From the NCBI RefSeq assembly GCF_001432305.1, contig NZ_KQ483358.1:1780616-1844615 (forward strand): DNA of 64,000 nucleotides, read 5' to 3'. This stretch comes from Curvibacter sp. PAE-UM. GTDB taxonomy: Bacteria; Pseudomonadota; Gammaproteobacteria; Burkholderiales; Burkholderiaceae_C. Positions 17,707-26,011 of this stretch are shown here, in pieces. The translations under genes were made by a program, and so were the position numbers. Position 1 is the first letter of the stretch, and every line of letters starts with the position of its first letter. The notes under the pieces are model-generated. The model was not told the origin of the DNA, searched no databases, and was given only the letters and a program-made list of their open reading frames with translations.

Positions 17707-18486
17707 TCAGGCTTTCAGGCCGGCGTAGAGGCCGGTGATGCGGTCCATGACACTCAGCAGGTTCTCGCTGGTCACGAACATGTCGGACAGGGCCTTCGGG
17801 CCGGCGCTGTTGATCTCTTTCAGGGCCAGGTCGAAGAACAGCCACTGGTTGTCGGCCAGGGCCAGCTGGTCCTTGATGGGGTTGGTGGCTTCGGGCGCGT
17901 TGCGCAGCAGCTCCATGGCCGAGAGAAATTCGGTGCGCGCCTTGGTGATTTCGGCCTGGGCCTGCGCGGGTTCCACCTTCAGGGCCGCGGCATAGAAGTA
18001 CTTGGCCATGCGCTGCGAGAGCATGCGCTGGCGGCCTGCGACGTTGACGAGTTTGCCCACGGGCTTGCTGGTGACGGCCTCGTACTGCACCGTTCCCTGG
18101 TGGGCCAGGGCCAGTACGCGCGCGTCGGTGTTGAGCAGGCCGCCGGCACCGTCGCGTGTGGGGTGGCTGCCCACCAGCGCGCCCTTGTACTCGCTCCACG
18201 CGCCTTCGAGATCCGCATAGGTCTTGCGCAGTTCGGCGTTGGGCGCGTAGGCCTTGAGCTCGACCAGCTGGCGGTCGAACAGGGCCATGGAGCGGTCCAG
18301 GATCTGCTGGGCCGAGTTGCTTTCTGTCTTGTGCACCATGGCCAGCCAGGCCTTGGCCATGCGCTGCGAGAGCATGCGCTGGCGACCGGCCTTGTTGATG
18401 GCGTCGTTCACGTCCAGCACCTGGGCCTGTGCGCCCAGACCCAGGCCGGCGGCGCCGCTGAGGACGAGCAGGTCGCGGCGTTTCAT
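17707..18486 (-). CDS. Exported protein with two PilJ-type (nitrate-sensor-like) domains
   Basis: A 259-residue protein starting MKRRDLLVLSGAAGLGLGAQA, a signal sequence with a twin-arginine flavour and a likely cut after AQA. The mature part carries two copies of the RQRMLSQRMAK motif, about 120 residues apart, each heading a helical PilJ-type domain. These domains resemble the periplasmic nitrate-binding bundle of NarX-type sensors. The ATG overlaps the nirB stop (ATGA), so synthesis is coupled to the nitrite reductase. No signalling domain is present, so it would have to hand a signal to a membrane partner, or act as a periplasmic nitrate/nitrite-binding protein. Function is not established. 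Confidence 0.78.
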   Translation of the reverse strand: MKRRDLLVLSGAAGLGLGAQAQVLDVNDAINKAGRQRMLSQRMAKAWLAMVHKTESNSAQQILDRSMALFDRQLVELKAYAPNAELRKTYADLEGAWSEYKGALVGSHPTRDGAGGLLNTDARVLALAHQGTVQYEAVTSKPVGKLVNVAGRQRMLSQRMAKYFYAAALKVEPAQAQAEITKARTEFLSAMELLRNAPEATNPIKDQLALADNQWLFFDLALKEINSAGPKALSDMFVTSENLLSVMDRITGLYAGLKA

Positions 18487-20942
18487 GCCGTGACTCCTTC
18501 GACCTTGATCGGGATGAACTGGCGCGTGTCGACGCGGGCCTTCTCGCCCTCGAACCAGGGATCGGGCTCGCCGTCCAGCGCGAACTGCAGGCGCTCCCAC
18601 AGGGCCTTGCGGCCTTCGTGGTCATCGAGGATCTTCTTCTTCACGTAGTCCAGGCCCACGCGGTTCACGTAGTGCACGGTGCGCTCCAGGTACCAGCCCT
18701 CTTCGCGGTAGAGCTGCATGAAGGCGCCGGTGTACTCCAGCACCTCTTCCGCCGTCTTGAGCTTGGTGAAGAAATGCGCCACCTCGGTCTTGATGCCGCC
18801 GTTGCCGGCGATGTGCATTTCCCAGCCCGAATCGACGCCGATGATGCCCACGTCCTTGATGCCGGCCTCGGCGCAGTTGCGCGGGCAGCCGCTGACGGCG
18901 AACTTGACCTTGTGCGGGGCGTACATGCGCCACATGGCGCGCTCCAGGTCCTTGCCCATCTGCGTGCTGTCCTGCGTGCCCATGCGGCACCATTCGCTGC
19001 CCACGCAGGTCTTCACCGTGCGCAGGGCCTTGGCGTAGGCGTGGCCGCTGGGCATGCCGATGTCGTTCCACACCGCCTGCAGGTCTTCCTTCTTGACGCC
19101 CAGCAGGTCGATGCGCTGGCCGCCCGTGACCTTGACGGTGGGGATCTTGTACTTGTCCACCGCGTTGGCGATGCGGCGCAGTTCATCCGCTGTGGTCTCG
19201 CCGCCCCACATGCGCGGGATCACGCTGTAGGTGCCGTCCTTCTGGATGTTGGCGTGGCTGCGTTCGTTGATGTAACGGCTCTGCGGATCGTCCTTGGCCT
19301 CCTTGGGCCAGCTGGAGATCAGGTAGTAATTGACGGCCGGGCGGCAGCTGGCGCAGCCGTTGGGGGTCTTCCAGTTCAGGGTCTTGAAGACATCACCGAT
19401 GGTCAGCAGCTTGCTCGCCACGATGGCCTCGCGCACTGCCTGGTGGCCGTGTTCGGTGCAGCCGCACATGGCCTTGGTCTTGGGCGTGGCCGAGTAGTCG
19501 CCGCCGGCGGTGAACATCAGGATCTGTTCCACCAGGCCCGTGCAGGAGCCGCAGGAGGCGCTGGCCTTGGTGTGCTTGCGCACCTCGTCCAGCGTGAACA
19601 GGCCTTTTTCCTTGATGGCCTTGCAGATCGTGCCCTTGGTCACGCCGTTGCAGCCGCAGACCTCGTCACTGTCGGCCATGGCGGCGGCCTTGCTGTGGCC
19701 TTCGTGGCCAGCGTCACCGATATTCGATTCGCCGAACATCAGGCGGTCGCGGATGTCGCCCACGCTGCGGCCGTCGCGCAGCAGTTTGAAGTACCAGCTG
19801 CCGTCCACCGTGTCGCCGTAGAGGCAGGCGCCCACCAGCTTGTCGTCCCGGATGACCAGCTTCTTGTAGACGCCGCCGGCCGGGTCGCTCATCACGATCT
19901 CTTCGGTGTTCTCGCCGCCCATGAAGTCGCCGGCGCTGAACAGGTCGATGCCCGTGACCTTGAGCTTGGTGGAGGTGAGCGAGCCGGTGTAACGGCCGAT
20001 GCCGAACTGCGCCAGGTGGTTGGCCAGCACCTTGCCCTGCTCGAACAGGGGCGCGACCAGGCCGTAGGCAATGCCGCGGTGCGCGGCGCATTCACCCACG
20101 GCGTAGATGCGCGCGTCGGTGGTGGTCTGCAGTGTGTCGCTGACCACGATGCCGCGGTTCACGTGCAGCTTCATGCTCTCGGCCAGCGCCGTGTTGGGGC
20201 GGATGCCCACGGCCATCACCACCAGGTCGGCCGGCACTTCCGTGCCATCCTTGAACTTCACGCTCTTGACGCGGCCGTCTTCGCCGCCCACCAGCTCCTG
20301 CGTCTGCGCGCCGATCAGAAACTGCATGCCGCGGTCTTCCAGCGACTTCTGCAGCATCTTGCCGGCCACATCGTCGAGCTGGCGTTCCATCAGCCAGGGC
20401 ATCACGTGCACCACGCTGACCGTCATGCCGCGTTTCATCAGGCCGTTGGCTGCTTCCAGGCCCAGCAGGCCGCCGCCGATGACCACGGCGTGCTTGTATT
20501 TGGCGGCGGCCGCGATCATGGCCTCGGTGTCGGCGATGTCGCGGTAGGCCAGCACGCCTTTGAGGTCCTTGCCCGGCACGGGCAGGATGAAGGGGTTGGA
20601 GCCGGTGGCCAGGATCAGGCGGTCGTATTCGGCGCTGATCGTCTCGCTCTTGGCATTTTTCGCGTGCACCACGCGCTTGACGCGGTCCACCTCGGTCACG
20701 GTCCAGCCGGCGTGCAGGGTGATGCCGTTGTCCTGGTACCAGGCCCAGTCGTTGAGGACGATGTCTTCCAGCTTCTGTTCGCCGGCCAGCACCGGCGAGA
20801 GCAGGATGCGGTTGTAGTTGGGGTGGGGTTCGGCGCCGAAGACCGTGATCTCGTACAGCTCGGGCGCAATCTTCAGCAGCTCTTCGAGCGAGCGCACGCC
20901 GGCCATGCCGTTGCCGATCATCACCAGTTTGAGTTTTTTCAT
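18483..20942 (-). CDS. nirB: Nitrite reductase [NAD(P)H] large subunit
   Basis: Cytoplasmic enzyme of 819 residues that reduces nitrite to ammonium with six electrons from NAD(P)H. Residues 1-300 are the FAD/NAD(P)H oxidoreductase module (VMIGNGMAG, GGGLLGLEAA). Two BFD-like [2Fe-2S] modules follow: CGCNGVTKGTIC ... CGSC and CGCTEHG ... CASC. The C-terminal half is the siroheme/[4Fe-4S] domain with CVGSEWC and SGCPRNC. The ATG at 20942 lies 6 bases after GGAG; a GTG one codon upstream is an alternative. It is the first gene of the nirB-pilJ-like-nirD-nasA-cobA operon and has a 155-nt leader with antitermination signals and a sigma-54 promoter. Confidence 0.96.
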   Translation of the reverse strand: MKKLKLVMIGNGMAGVRSLEELLKIAPELYEITVFGAEPHPNYNRILLSPVLAGEQKLEDIVLNDWAWYQDNGITLHAGWTVTEVDRVKRVVHAKNAKSETISAEYDRLILATGSNPFILPVPGKDLKGVLAYRDIADTEAMIAAAAKYKHAVVIGGGLLGLEAANGLMKRGMTVSVVHVMPWLMERQLDDVAGKMLQKSLEDRGMQFLIGAQTQELVGGEDGRVKSVKFKDGTEVPADLVVMAVGIRPNTALAESMKLHVNRGIVVSDTLQTTTDARIYAVGECAAHRGIAYGLVAPLFEQGKVLANHLAQFGIGRYTGSLTSTKLKVTGIDLFSAGDFMGGENTEEIVMSDPAGGVYKKLVIRDDKLVGACLYGDTVDGSWYFKLLRDGRSVGDIRDRLMFGESNIGDAGHEGHSKAAAMADSDEVCGCNGVTKGTICKAIKEKGLFTLDEVRKHTKASASCGSCTGLVEQILMFTAGGDYSATPKTKAMCGCTEHGHQAVREAIVASKLLTIGDVFKTLNWKTPNGCASCRPAVNYYLISSWPKEAKDDPQSRYINERSHANIQKDGTYSVIPRMWGGETTADELRRIANAVDKYKIPTVKVTGGQRIDLLGVKKEDLQAVWNDIGMPSGHAYAKALRTVKTCVGSEWCRMGTQDSTQMGKDLERAMWRMYAPHKVKFAVSGCPRNCAEAGIKDVGIIGVDSGWEMHIAGNGGIKTEVAHFFTKLKTAEEVLEYTGAFMQLYREEGWYLERTVHYVNRVGLDYVKKKILDDHEGRKALWERLQFALDGEPDPWFEGEKARVDTRQFIPIKVEGVTA

Positions 20943-20975
20943 CACAAGCTCCGTCGATCCAAGTCAAGCAAGAAA

Positions 20976-21029
20976 CAAAAAAGGCGTCCACACGGTGCCT
21001 GCTTGGTGCAGCGCACGTGGGGACGCCTT
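20976..21029 (-). terminator. Attenuator terminator in nirB leader
   Basis: On the minus strand a 13-bp stem (AAGGCGTCCCCAC pairing with GTGTGGACGCCTT, 12 of 13 matched) is followed by TTTTTTGTTT. Its 5' arm overlaps the second antiterminator hairpin (21021-21034), so the two structures exclude each other. Confidence 0.85.
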
Positions 21030-21066
21030 CGTCCTGAGATCATCCGCTGCGCCGTTGCACCGGATG
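21021..21066 (-). promoter_or_regulatory. ANTAR (NasT) target: tandem hexaloop hairpins in nirB leader
   Basis: Hairpin P1 (21041-21066) has a ten-pair stem with one G-G mismatch and the loop AACGGC, which has A at position 1 and G at position 4 as ANTAR targets require. Hairpin P2 (21021-21034) is GGAC/GTCC around GAAGGC; it keeps G4 but has G at position 1. P2 shares bases with the terminator downstream. Binding of NasT would stabilise P1-P2 and allow read-through into nirB. Confidence 0.82.
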
Positions 21067-21108
21067 AGTGAATGGGGGCCAGCTTTGGCCGGGTACGCCT
21101 GAAGCGAT

Positions 21109-21124
21109 GCAAGGGTCGTGCCAG
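21109..21124 (-). promoter_or_regulatory. Sigma-54 (-24/-12) promoter of nirB
   Basis: Minus-strand TGGCACGACCCTTGC matches the RpoN consensus TGGCAC-N5-TTGC exactly, with GG-N10-GC spacing. The start would be near 21097, giving a leader of about 155 nt. The distance from the -12 GC to the nirB ATG (167) equals that in front of nrtA. Confidence 0.85.
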
Positions 21125-21218
21125 TTTTGTGCGGGGCAACAAAAGAAAGGAGACTGCCTGGCCGGCAGGCGCCTTCAAAATGCACCAACACCGGCATCAA
21201 TCTTGCGGAACGGTCAGC

Positions 21219-22973
21219 ATGAGCTTTGAAATGGACATCGGCTACACCTCGCTTGCAGGTGCCAAGGCCGTCAACGAGGACTTCGCCGGCGCCATGCTGC
21301 CCGAGGACGGGCGCGAGGACATGGGGGTGATCGCCGCCATTGCCGACGGCGTGAGCGCCGGCGGCCTGGGCCAGGAGGCGGCCCAGACCACGGTGGCCAC
21401 ATTGGTGCGTGATTACTACAGCACGCCCCAAACCTGGGATACCACCGTGGCGCTGGACCGCCTGATCGCCGCGCAGAACACCTGGCTGGCCGCCACCAAC
21501 CGCCGGCGTGCGCCCGCCACCGGCATGACCACGCTCACCGCCCTGGTGCTGCGCGGGCACTCCTACACCCTGGCCCATGTGGGCGACACGCGGGCCTACC
21601 TGCTGCGCGAGGGGCAGGTGACCCAGCTCACGGTGGACCACGTCATGCCCCACCCCGATTTCCGCCACCAGCTCATGCGCGTGGTGGGCGCGGAAGACCG
21701 CCTGGTGGTGGACTACATCCAGGGCGACCTGCAGGTGGGCGACGTCTTCATCCTGCTGAGCGACGGCGTGCACGGCTCGCTGCGTCTGCGCCTGCTCGCG
21801 GAAATGGCCGAACTGGCCAACGCGCAGCTCATCAGCGAAAGCCTGGTGCAGGCCGCCATCAAGGCCGGCAGCAACGACAACGCCACCGCCCTGGTGGTGC
21901 GTGTGCTGGGCCTGCTGGACGCCACGCTGCAGGACGTGAGCCGCAGCGCCCAGGCCCTGCCGGTGCCGGTGCGCCTGAAACCGGGCGAACTGATCGACGG
22001 CCTGCGTGTGGAAGAGGTGGCCGCCGACAACGGCATCAACCTGATCTACAAAGTGCGGGACACCCACACCCAGACCGACTACGCCCTCAAGACCCTGCAT
22101 CCCTCGCGCGCCCACGACCCCGAGGAATGCGCCATGCTGGCCCACGAGGCCTGGCTGGCGCAATGCATGCAGACCTCACGCGCGGCCGAGCACCTGGTGC
22201 GCCTGCACGAGAAGCCGCCCGCCGGCAAGGGGCAGACGGCTTTCTACCTGCTCTACGACTGGCATGCCGGCGAGACCCTGCAGCAGATGCTGGCCCGCCA
22301 GCAGCGCTTCAGCCCGGCCCAGGCCGTGGCCCTGGCCACCCAGGTGCTCAAGGCCCTGGGCCGCCTGCACCGCCAGAGCGTGGTGCACCGCGACATCAAA
22401 CCCGCCAACCTGCACCAGGGCGAAGACGGCGTGCTGCGCCTGCTGGACCTGGGCGTGGCCCTGAGCGGGCGCGAGCCCGAGGCCATGCGCCGTCTGCACG
22501 CGGGCACGCCCAGCTATATCAACCCCGAGCAATGGGGCTTTACCGTGCGCGCCGGCGGCATCGACACCAATGTGCCGCCCGAGGACCCCGACGCCATGAG
22601 CGACCTCTTCGCCCTGGGTGTCACCTTCTACCAACTGCTGGCCGAGGGCAAGCTGCCCTACGGCGAGGTGCTGCCCTACCAGAGCGGCCGTTATTACCGC
22701 GACCCGACGCCACCGAGCCGCCACAACCCCGAGGTGCCCATCTGGCTGGACCACGTGGTGCTCAAGGCCGTGGCCCGCGACAAGCGCCAACGCTTCGAGA
22801 CGGCGGAGGAGTTTCTGCTGGCGCTGGAGCGCGGGGCTTCTCGGCCGTTGACGGCGCCGCCGGCCTCGCCGCTGTTGCAGCGGGACCCGACCTTTGTGTG
22901 GAAACTGTTGTTCGGGGTTAGTGCTCTGTTTAATGTGCTGTTGATCTACTGGTTGCTGTTTTTGCCGAAGTAG
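21219..22973 (+). CDS. Bifunctional PP2C phosphatase / Ser-Thr protein kinase, membrane-anchored
   Basis: A 584-residue fusion. Residues 1-240 are a PP2C-type phosphatase with metal-site motifs ADGVSAGG, HVGDTRAYL, LSDGVHG and NDNATALVV. Residues 265-555 are a Hanks-type kinase with Lys291 in YALKTLHP, VHRDIKPAN (His390, Asp392), DLG at 410-412 and AGTPSYINPEQ. The last 25 residues form one membrane helix ending at FLPK, so the enzyme domains face the cytoplasm. The ATG at 21219 begins the conserved PP2C fold. It is divergent from nirB and shares its upstream region. Both catalytic sets look complete. It probably phosphorylates and dephosphorylates a component linked to nitrate uptake or reduction; the target is unknown. 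Confidence 0.88.
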   Translation: MSFEMDIGYTSLAGAKAVNEDFAGAMLPEDGREDMGVIAAIADGVSAGGLGQEAAQTTVATLVRDYYSTPQTWDTTVALDRLIAAQNTWLAATNRRRAPATGMTTLTALVLRGHSYTLAHVGDTRAYLLREGQVTQLTVDHVMPHPDFRHQLMRVVGAEDRLVVDYIQGDLQVGDVFILLSDGVHGSLRLRLLAEMAELANAQLISESLVQAAIKAGSNDNATALVVRVLGLLDATLQDVSRSAQALPVPVRLKPGELIDGLRVEEVAADNGINLIYKVRDTHTQTDYALKTLHPSRAHDPEECAMLAHEAWLAQCMQTSRAAEHLVRLHEKPPAGKGQTAFYLLYDWHAGETLQQMLARQQRFSPAQAVALATQVLKALGRLHRQSVVHRDIKPANLHQGEDGVLRLLDLGVALSGREPEAMRRLHAGTPSYINPEQWGFTVRAGGIDTNVPPEDPDAMSDLFALGVTFYQLLAEGKLPYGEVLPYQSGRYYRDPTPPSRHNPEVPIWLDHVVLKAVARDKRQRFETAEEFLLALERGASRPLTAPPASPLLQRDPTFVWKLLFGVSALFNVLLIYWLLFLPK

Positions 22974-23058
22974 GGGCGGCGAGACTGTGGCACTTACCTT
23001 TCTGTGGGAAGGCTGATATAAATCAGGCGCTTACAACAAATAAGGGGAGAACGACTTG

Positions 23059-23118
23059 ATGGACTTGAACCTTGTTCATATGGCAGTTTTGCTGTTTGTA
23101 TCGAGTCAGATGGCATGA
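23059..23118 (+). CDS. Possible 19-residue hydrophobic leader peptide
   Basis: An ATG at 23059 lies 8 bases after AGGGGAGA and opens a 19-codon hydrophobic frame (MDLNLVHMAVLLFVSSQMA). It stops in an ATGA overlap with the next gene, so translation would be coupled. It may be a real leader or micro-membrane peptide, or simply the ribosome-loading site for the next gene, whose own ribosome site is poor. Confidence 0.4.
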   Translation: MDLNLVHMAVLLFVSSQMA

Positions 23119-23420
23119 AGGTCTTCCTCTGGATATTCCGATTCTTCAGAGCGTGGATGCTGGTTTGCTTCGCCTTGACCTTCTTTGTTGTTCCGCTTTA
23201 CTTGGTTGCCATCTATCCAGATGTTCCGCAACCGTACCTCAATTTCAAGCGCTACATTGGGTACGGCGTTGTCAGTGGCGAGCCCTCGGCACTTGGCTTT
23301 TTCTATCGCCTGACCAGCTGTGGTCTTATGGTCTCTCTTGGTTTGTTAATCGTTTGGGGGTGGTCGCGGGACGGCGACTCATCAAAGAGGAATGGAAGAG
23401 GTCGTGGGAATTCCGTCTAA
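23115..23420 (+). CDS. Small hypothetical membrane protein
   Basis: A 101-residue protein I do not recognise, with two hydrophobic segments (about residues 3-33 and 66-83) and a basic, Gly/Arg-rich tail. The ATG overlaps the stop of a preceding 19-codon frame. The region is more A/T-rich than the surrounding operons. A competing 246-codon frame over the same DNA (23072-23812) is rich in Cys, Trp and Arg and reads like an out-of-frame translation, so this frame is preferred. Confidence 0.5.
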   Translation: MKVFLWIFRFFRAWMLVCFALTFFVVPLYLVAIYPDVPQPYLNFKRYIGYGVVSGEPSALGFFYRLTSCGLMVSLGLLIVWGWSRDGDSSKRNGRGRGNSV

Positions 23421-23503
23421 TTCATCTCAACCGAGAGTGGGATGCCAGCGGTTCTCGCTCATTTCAAACGTCAGCTTTCATTAGTGCCACCTCACCTCGA
23501 CTA

Positions 23504-23812
23504 ATGGACAAGAGAACAAGTAATCTCAAAAAACAGCGGCTTCAGGAGAGGCGAGTAGTCCCTGTCTTCCTTTTCGTCGCCGTTGCTGTTCTCTTCTATT
23601 GGCTGGCTTTCAGGGTCTTCACCGCCACCGACTGCGAGTTCTTTGGTTCAAAGCTCGCGCTGGTGCTTGTTCCTGCATGTGCTGCCTTCGGAAACCAAGG
23701 TGCCGCTGTATTCCCCTTTCTCATTGCCTCTGCGTCACTCGTCATTGGGGTCCTGTCGCTGAGGCAATATAGCAATCCAACTCGCCGTTCCACGCGACAC
23801 CCTCCGAACTAG
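23504..23812 (+). CDS. Small hypothetical membrane protein
   Basis: A 102-residue protein with a basic N-terminus (KRTSNLKKQRLQERR), a strong helix at residues 17-38 (PVFLFVAVAVLFYWLAFRVF), and a second helix at about 68-87. It is the 3' part of a longer open frame, and the ATG at 23504 is the first that gives a sensible membrane topology. No family recognised. Confidence 0.45.
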   Translation: MDKRTSNLKKQRLQERRVVPVFLFVAVAVLFYWLAFRVFTATDCEFFGSKLALVLVPACAAFGNQGAAVFPFLIASASLVIGVLSLRQYSNPTRRSTRHPPN

Positions 23813-23825
23813 TACGTTAAACAGC

Positions 23826-24236
23826 ATGTCGGGTTTCACTCTTGCAACGGTGGGCAGATTCTTGGTCGAGTACGGACTGCTCGGCATTTTGATCACCATG
23901 CCACCCGCACTGCTTCTGGCTCTGGGCTTGAGGATGAAGAGCCGTTGGACGCTTTTCCCTAGCGGAGGCCTGTTTCTGTCTCTTGGGTGTGCCATTTTTG
24001 GGCTGACCCTCGAAGGCATCAGCACCGGAGAGGTACTGGCGCTGTCGCGATCAACCCTGACCGTGGCACAGGCTGGCCACCCTGTTTTCTTCTGGGTGTC
24101 GACCGCGGCTTTTTTGCTTGGCTCTTTGGCTATCGTTGGCCTAGGCCTTTTTCTTTTGGGGCGAGCGTGTTTTCCATTGAACAACCCAGCCCACGCTGAT
24201 CCAGCAAAGGCTGTCAGCAGCCCACTGCGCCCATAA
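23826..24236 (+). CDS. Hypothetical four-helix membrane protein
   Basis: A 136-residue protein with hydrophobic segments near residues 6-35, 43-62 and 87-115 and a short soluble tail. It lies 14 bp after the previous small membrane protein and just before a bidirectional terminator, so the small genes from 23059 may form one unit. No family recognised. Confidence 0.55.
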   Translation: MSGFTLATVGRFLVEYGLLGILITMPPALLLALGLRMKSRWTLFPSGGLFLSLGCAIFGLTLEGISTGEVLALSRSTLTVAQAGHPVFFWVSTAAFLLGSLAIVGLGLFLLGRACFPLNNPAHADPAKAVSSPLRP

Positions 24237-24272
24237 AAAAGCCGGCCCTCCTTAACGGAGGGCCGGCTTTTT
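24235..24272. terminator. Bidirectional terminator
   Basis: AAAAAAGCCGGCCCTCC, loop TTAAC, GGAGGGCCGGCTTTTT: an 11-bp GC-rich stem with A- and T-tracts on both sides. It serves the convergent small membrane-protein gene and azoR. Confidence 0.92.
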
Positions 24273-24286
24273 AACGCTGACGTTCA

Positions 24287-24934
24287 TCAGGCCGCGATGG
24301 CTGCCTGGTCCTGGTTGGCGGCCTTGCGGGTGGCGGCCTTGAGTTGCAGGGTGGCGCTGTCCAGGGCTGCGGCCTTCTTGGCATCGCCCATGGCCACGCC
24401 TTCGGCGCGCACGAAGCGCACGTCGGTGATGCCGAAGAAGCCGAACACCGTCTGCAGATAGCTTTCCTGGTGTTCCATGGCGCGGCCACCTTCGCTGGTG
24501 GAGTACACGCCGCCGCGGGTGGAGGCCACGATCACCGTCTTGCCGCCGGCCAGGCCCACGGGGCCGGTCTCGGTGTACTTGAAGGTGCGGCCCACCTGGG
24601 CGACGCGGTCGATCCAGGCCTTGAGCTGGCTGGGGATGCTGAAGTTGTACAGCGGTGCGCCCACCACGATGACATCGGCGGCCAGGAACTGGCTCACCAG
24701 CGCTTCGGACACGGCGTTTTCACGGCGTTGTGCGTCCGTCAGGGTGGCGGTGGCCGGCAGGCGGAAACCCAGGGATTCGGCGCTCAGGTGGCTGGGGGCC
24801 TCGGCGGCCAGGTCCAGGTAGTCCACCGTGGTGCCCGGGTGCTGGGCTTGCCATTCGGCCACGATGGTGCGGGTCAGCTGGCGCGAAACGGAGTTGTCGC
24901 TCAGGATGCTGGAGTCGATGTGCAGAACTTTCAT
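24287..24934 (-). CDS. azoR: FMN-dependent NADH-azoreductase
   Basis: A 215-residue flavodoxin-like quinone reductase that also cleaves azo dyes. It starts [21 protein letters not shown], with the FMN phosphate site at S-rich residues 9-18. [18 protein letters not shown] and the ASTRGGVYS loop are the family landmarks. The ATG at 24934 is the conserved start; the codons upstream to 24949 are not needed. It is divergent from a LysR regulator with an operator-like inverted repeat between them. Role: two-electron reduction of quinones, azo or nitro compounds. Confidence 0.94.
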   Translation of the reverse strand: MKVLHIDSSILSDNSVSRQLTRTIVAEWQAQHPGTTVDYLDLAAEAPSHLSAESLGFRLPATATLTDAQRRENAVSEALVSQFLAADVIVVGAPLYNFSIPSQLKAWIDRVAQVGRTFKYTETGPVGLAGGKTVIVASTRGGVYSTSEGGRAMEHQESYLQTVFGFFGITDVRFVRAEGVAMGDAKKAAALDSATLQLKAATRKAANQDQAAIAA

Positions 24935-25016
24935 GGGGGTCCTCATCAAGTGGGTTATCGATGTTGTTATTCTGAGGATGAGACCAATGAATGACTAGAT
25001 GGCTAAATCGCGTTAT

Positions 25017-25038
25017 ATTGTCCTGAAAATAGGACAAT
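25017..25038. promoter_or_regulatory. LysR operator candidate (azoR/lysR intergenic)
   Basis: ATTGTCCT-GAAAAT-AGGACAAT is a perfect 8+8 inverted repeat, 12 bp before the LysR start and about 83 bp before azoR. It contains the T-N11-A geometry of LysR-type sites and overlaps the regulator's ribosome region, so autoregulation is likely. Confidence 0.65.
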
Positions 25039-25049
25039 AGAGGGCCCAG

Positions 25050-25997
25050 ATGCAGGATCTCAACGACATGCTGTATTTCGCCGAGGTGGCCGAACGCGGC
25101 GGTTTTGCCGCGGCCAGCCGGCACCTGGGCATCCCCAAATCCAAGCTCTCGCGCCGGGTGGCCGAACTCGAAGGGCGCCTGGGCGTGCGCCTGCTGCACA
25201 GGACCACGCGCAAGCTTTCGCTGACCGACGTGGGCGAGCACTACCTGCGCCACTGCCTGGCCATGCGCGATGCGGCCGAAGCGGCCACCGAGGCGGTGGA
25301 GCAGGTGCAGACCGAGCCGGGCGGCACGGTGCGCGTGGCCTGCCCGGTGACACTGGCGCAGACCACGGTGGGCCCCATCCTGCCGGCCTTCCTGGCGCGC
25401 TACCCGCAGGTGCGCGTGGACATGCGCGTCAGCAACCGCGTGGTGGATCTGGTCGAAGAGGGTTTTGACGTGGCGCTGCGTGTGCGCGTGAGCCTGGAGG
25501 ACAGCCGCAGCCTGGTGGTCAAGCATCTGGGCTTGACGCGCACCGTGCTGGCGGCCAGCCCGGCCTTGCTCAAGCGTCTGGGGCAGCCGACCACGCCCGA
25601 GGATCTGCAGAGCATGGACACAGTCGCCATGTCCGGTATCGACGGCAAGGCGAGCATGGTCCTGCAGGGGCCGGGCGGACAGACTTACACGCTGATCCAC
25701 ACCCCGCGCCTGCTGGCCGACGATCTGCTCACGCTCAAGTTTGCCGTGCTGCAAGGTGTGGGCATGAGTTTCCTGCCCGATTACATGTGCCGCGCCGAAC
25801 TGGACGACGGCCGCCTCGTGCATGTGCTGTCGGGCTGGGCGCCACCGCCCGGCGTCTTCCACGCGGTGTACCCCTCGCGGCGCGGCATGGTGCCGGCGGT
25901 GCGGCGTTTCCTGGATTTTCTCGGCGAGTACGTGCTGGCCGAAGGGGTGCCGTCGGCGTCACAGGCCGAGGCCGTGCTGGACCACGCCAGGGACTGA
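25050..25997 (+). CDS. LysR-family transcriptional regulator
   Basis: A 315-residue regulator. The winged helix-turn-helix is at residues 4-62 (FAEVAERGGFAAASRHLGIP, then SRRVAELEGRLGVRLLHRTT). The periplasmic-binding-like effector domain spans about residues 90-295. It belongs to the AaeR/DsdC-like group that controls an adjacent divergent oxidoreductase. The divergent azoR is its likely target; the inducer could be a quinone or an aromatic electrophile. It ends 14 bases before the convergent nitrate carrier gene. Confidence 0.9.
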   Translation: MQDLNDMLYFAEVAERGGFAAASRHLGIPKSKLSRRVAELEGRLGVRLLHRTTRKLSLTDVGEHYLRHCLAMRDAAEAATEAVEQVQTEPGGTVRVACPVTLAQTTVGPILPAFLARYPQVRVDMRVSNRVVDLVEEGFDVALRVRVSLEDSRSLVVKHLGLTRTVLAASPALLKRLGQPTTPEDLQSMDTVAMSGIDGKASMVLQGPGGQTYTLIHTPRLLADDLLTLKFAVLQGVGMSFLPDYMCRAELDDGRLVHVLSGWAPPPGVFHAVYPSRRGMVPAVRRFLDFLGEYVLAEGVPSASQAEAVLDHARD

Positions 25998-26011
25998 GTC
26001 CCAGGCTGCGG

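Noticed and set aside
21170-21200. NtrC site upstream of nirB
   Set aside because: TGCACCAACACCGGCA has one good half-site only; too weak to list as a feature.
23072-23812. 246-codon frame across the small membrane genes
   Set aside because: The first half has odd composition (many Cys, Trp, Arg) and competes with a better membrane frame; only the C-terminal part from 23504 was kept.
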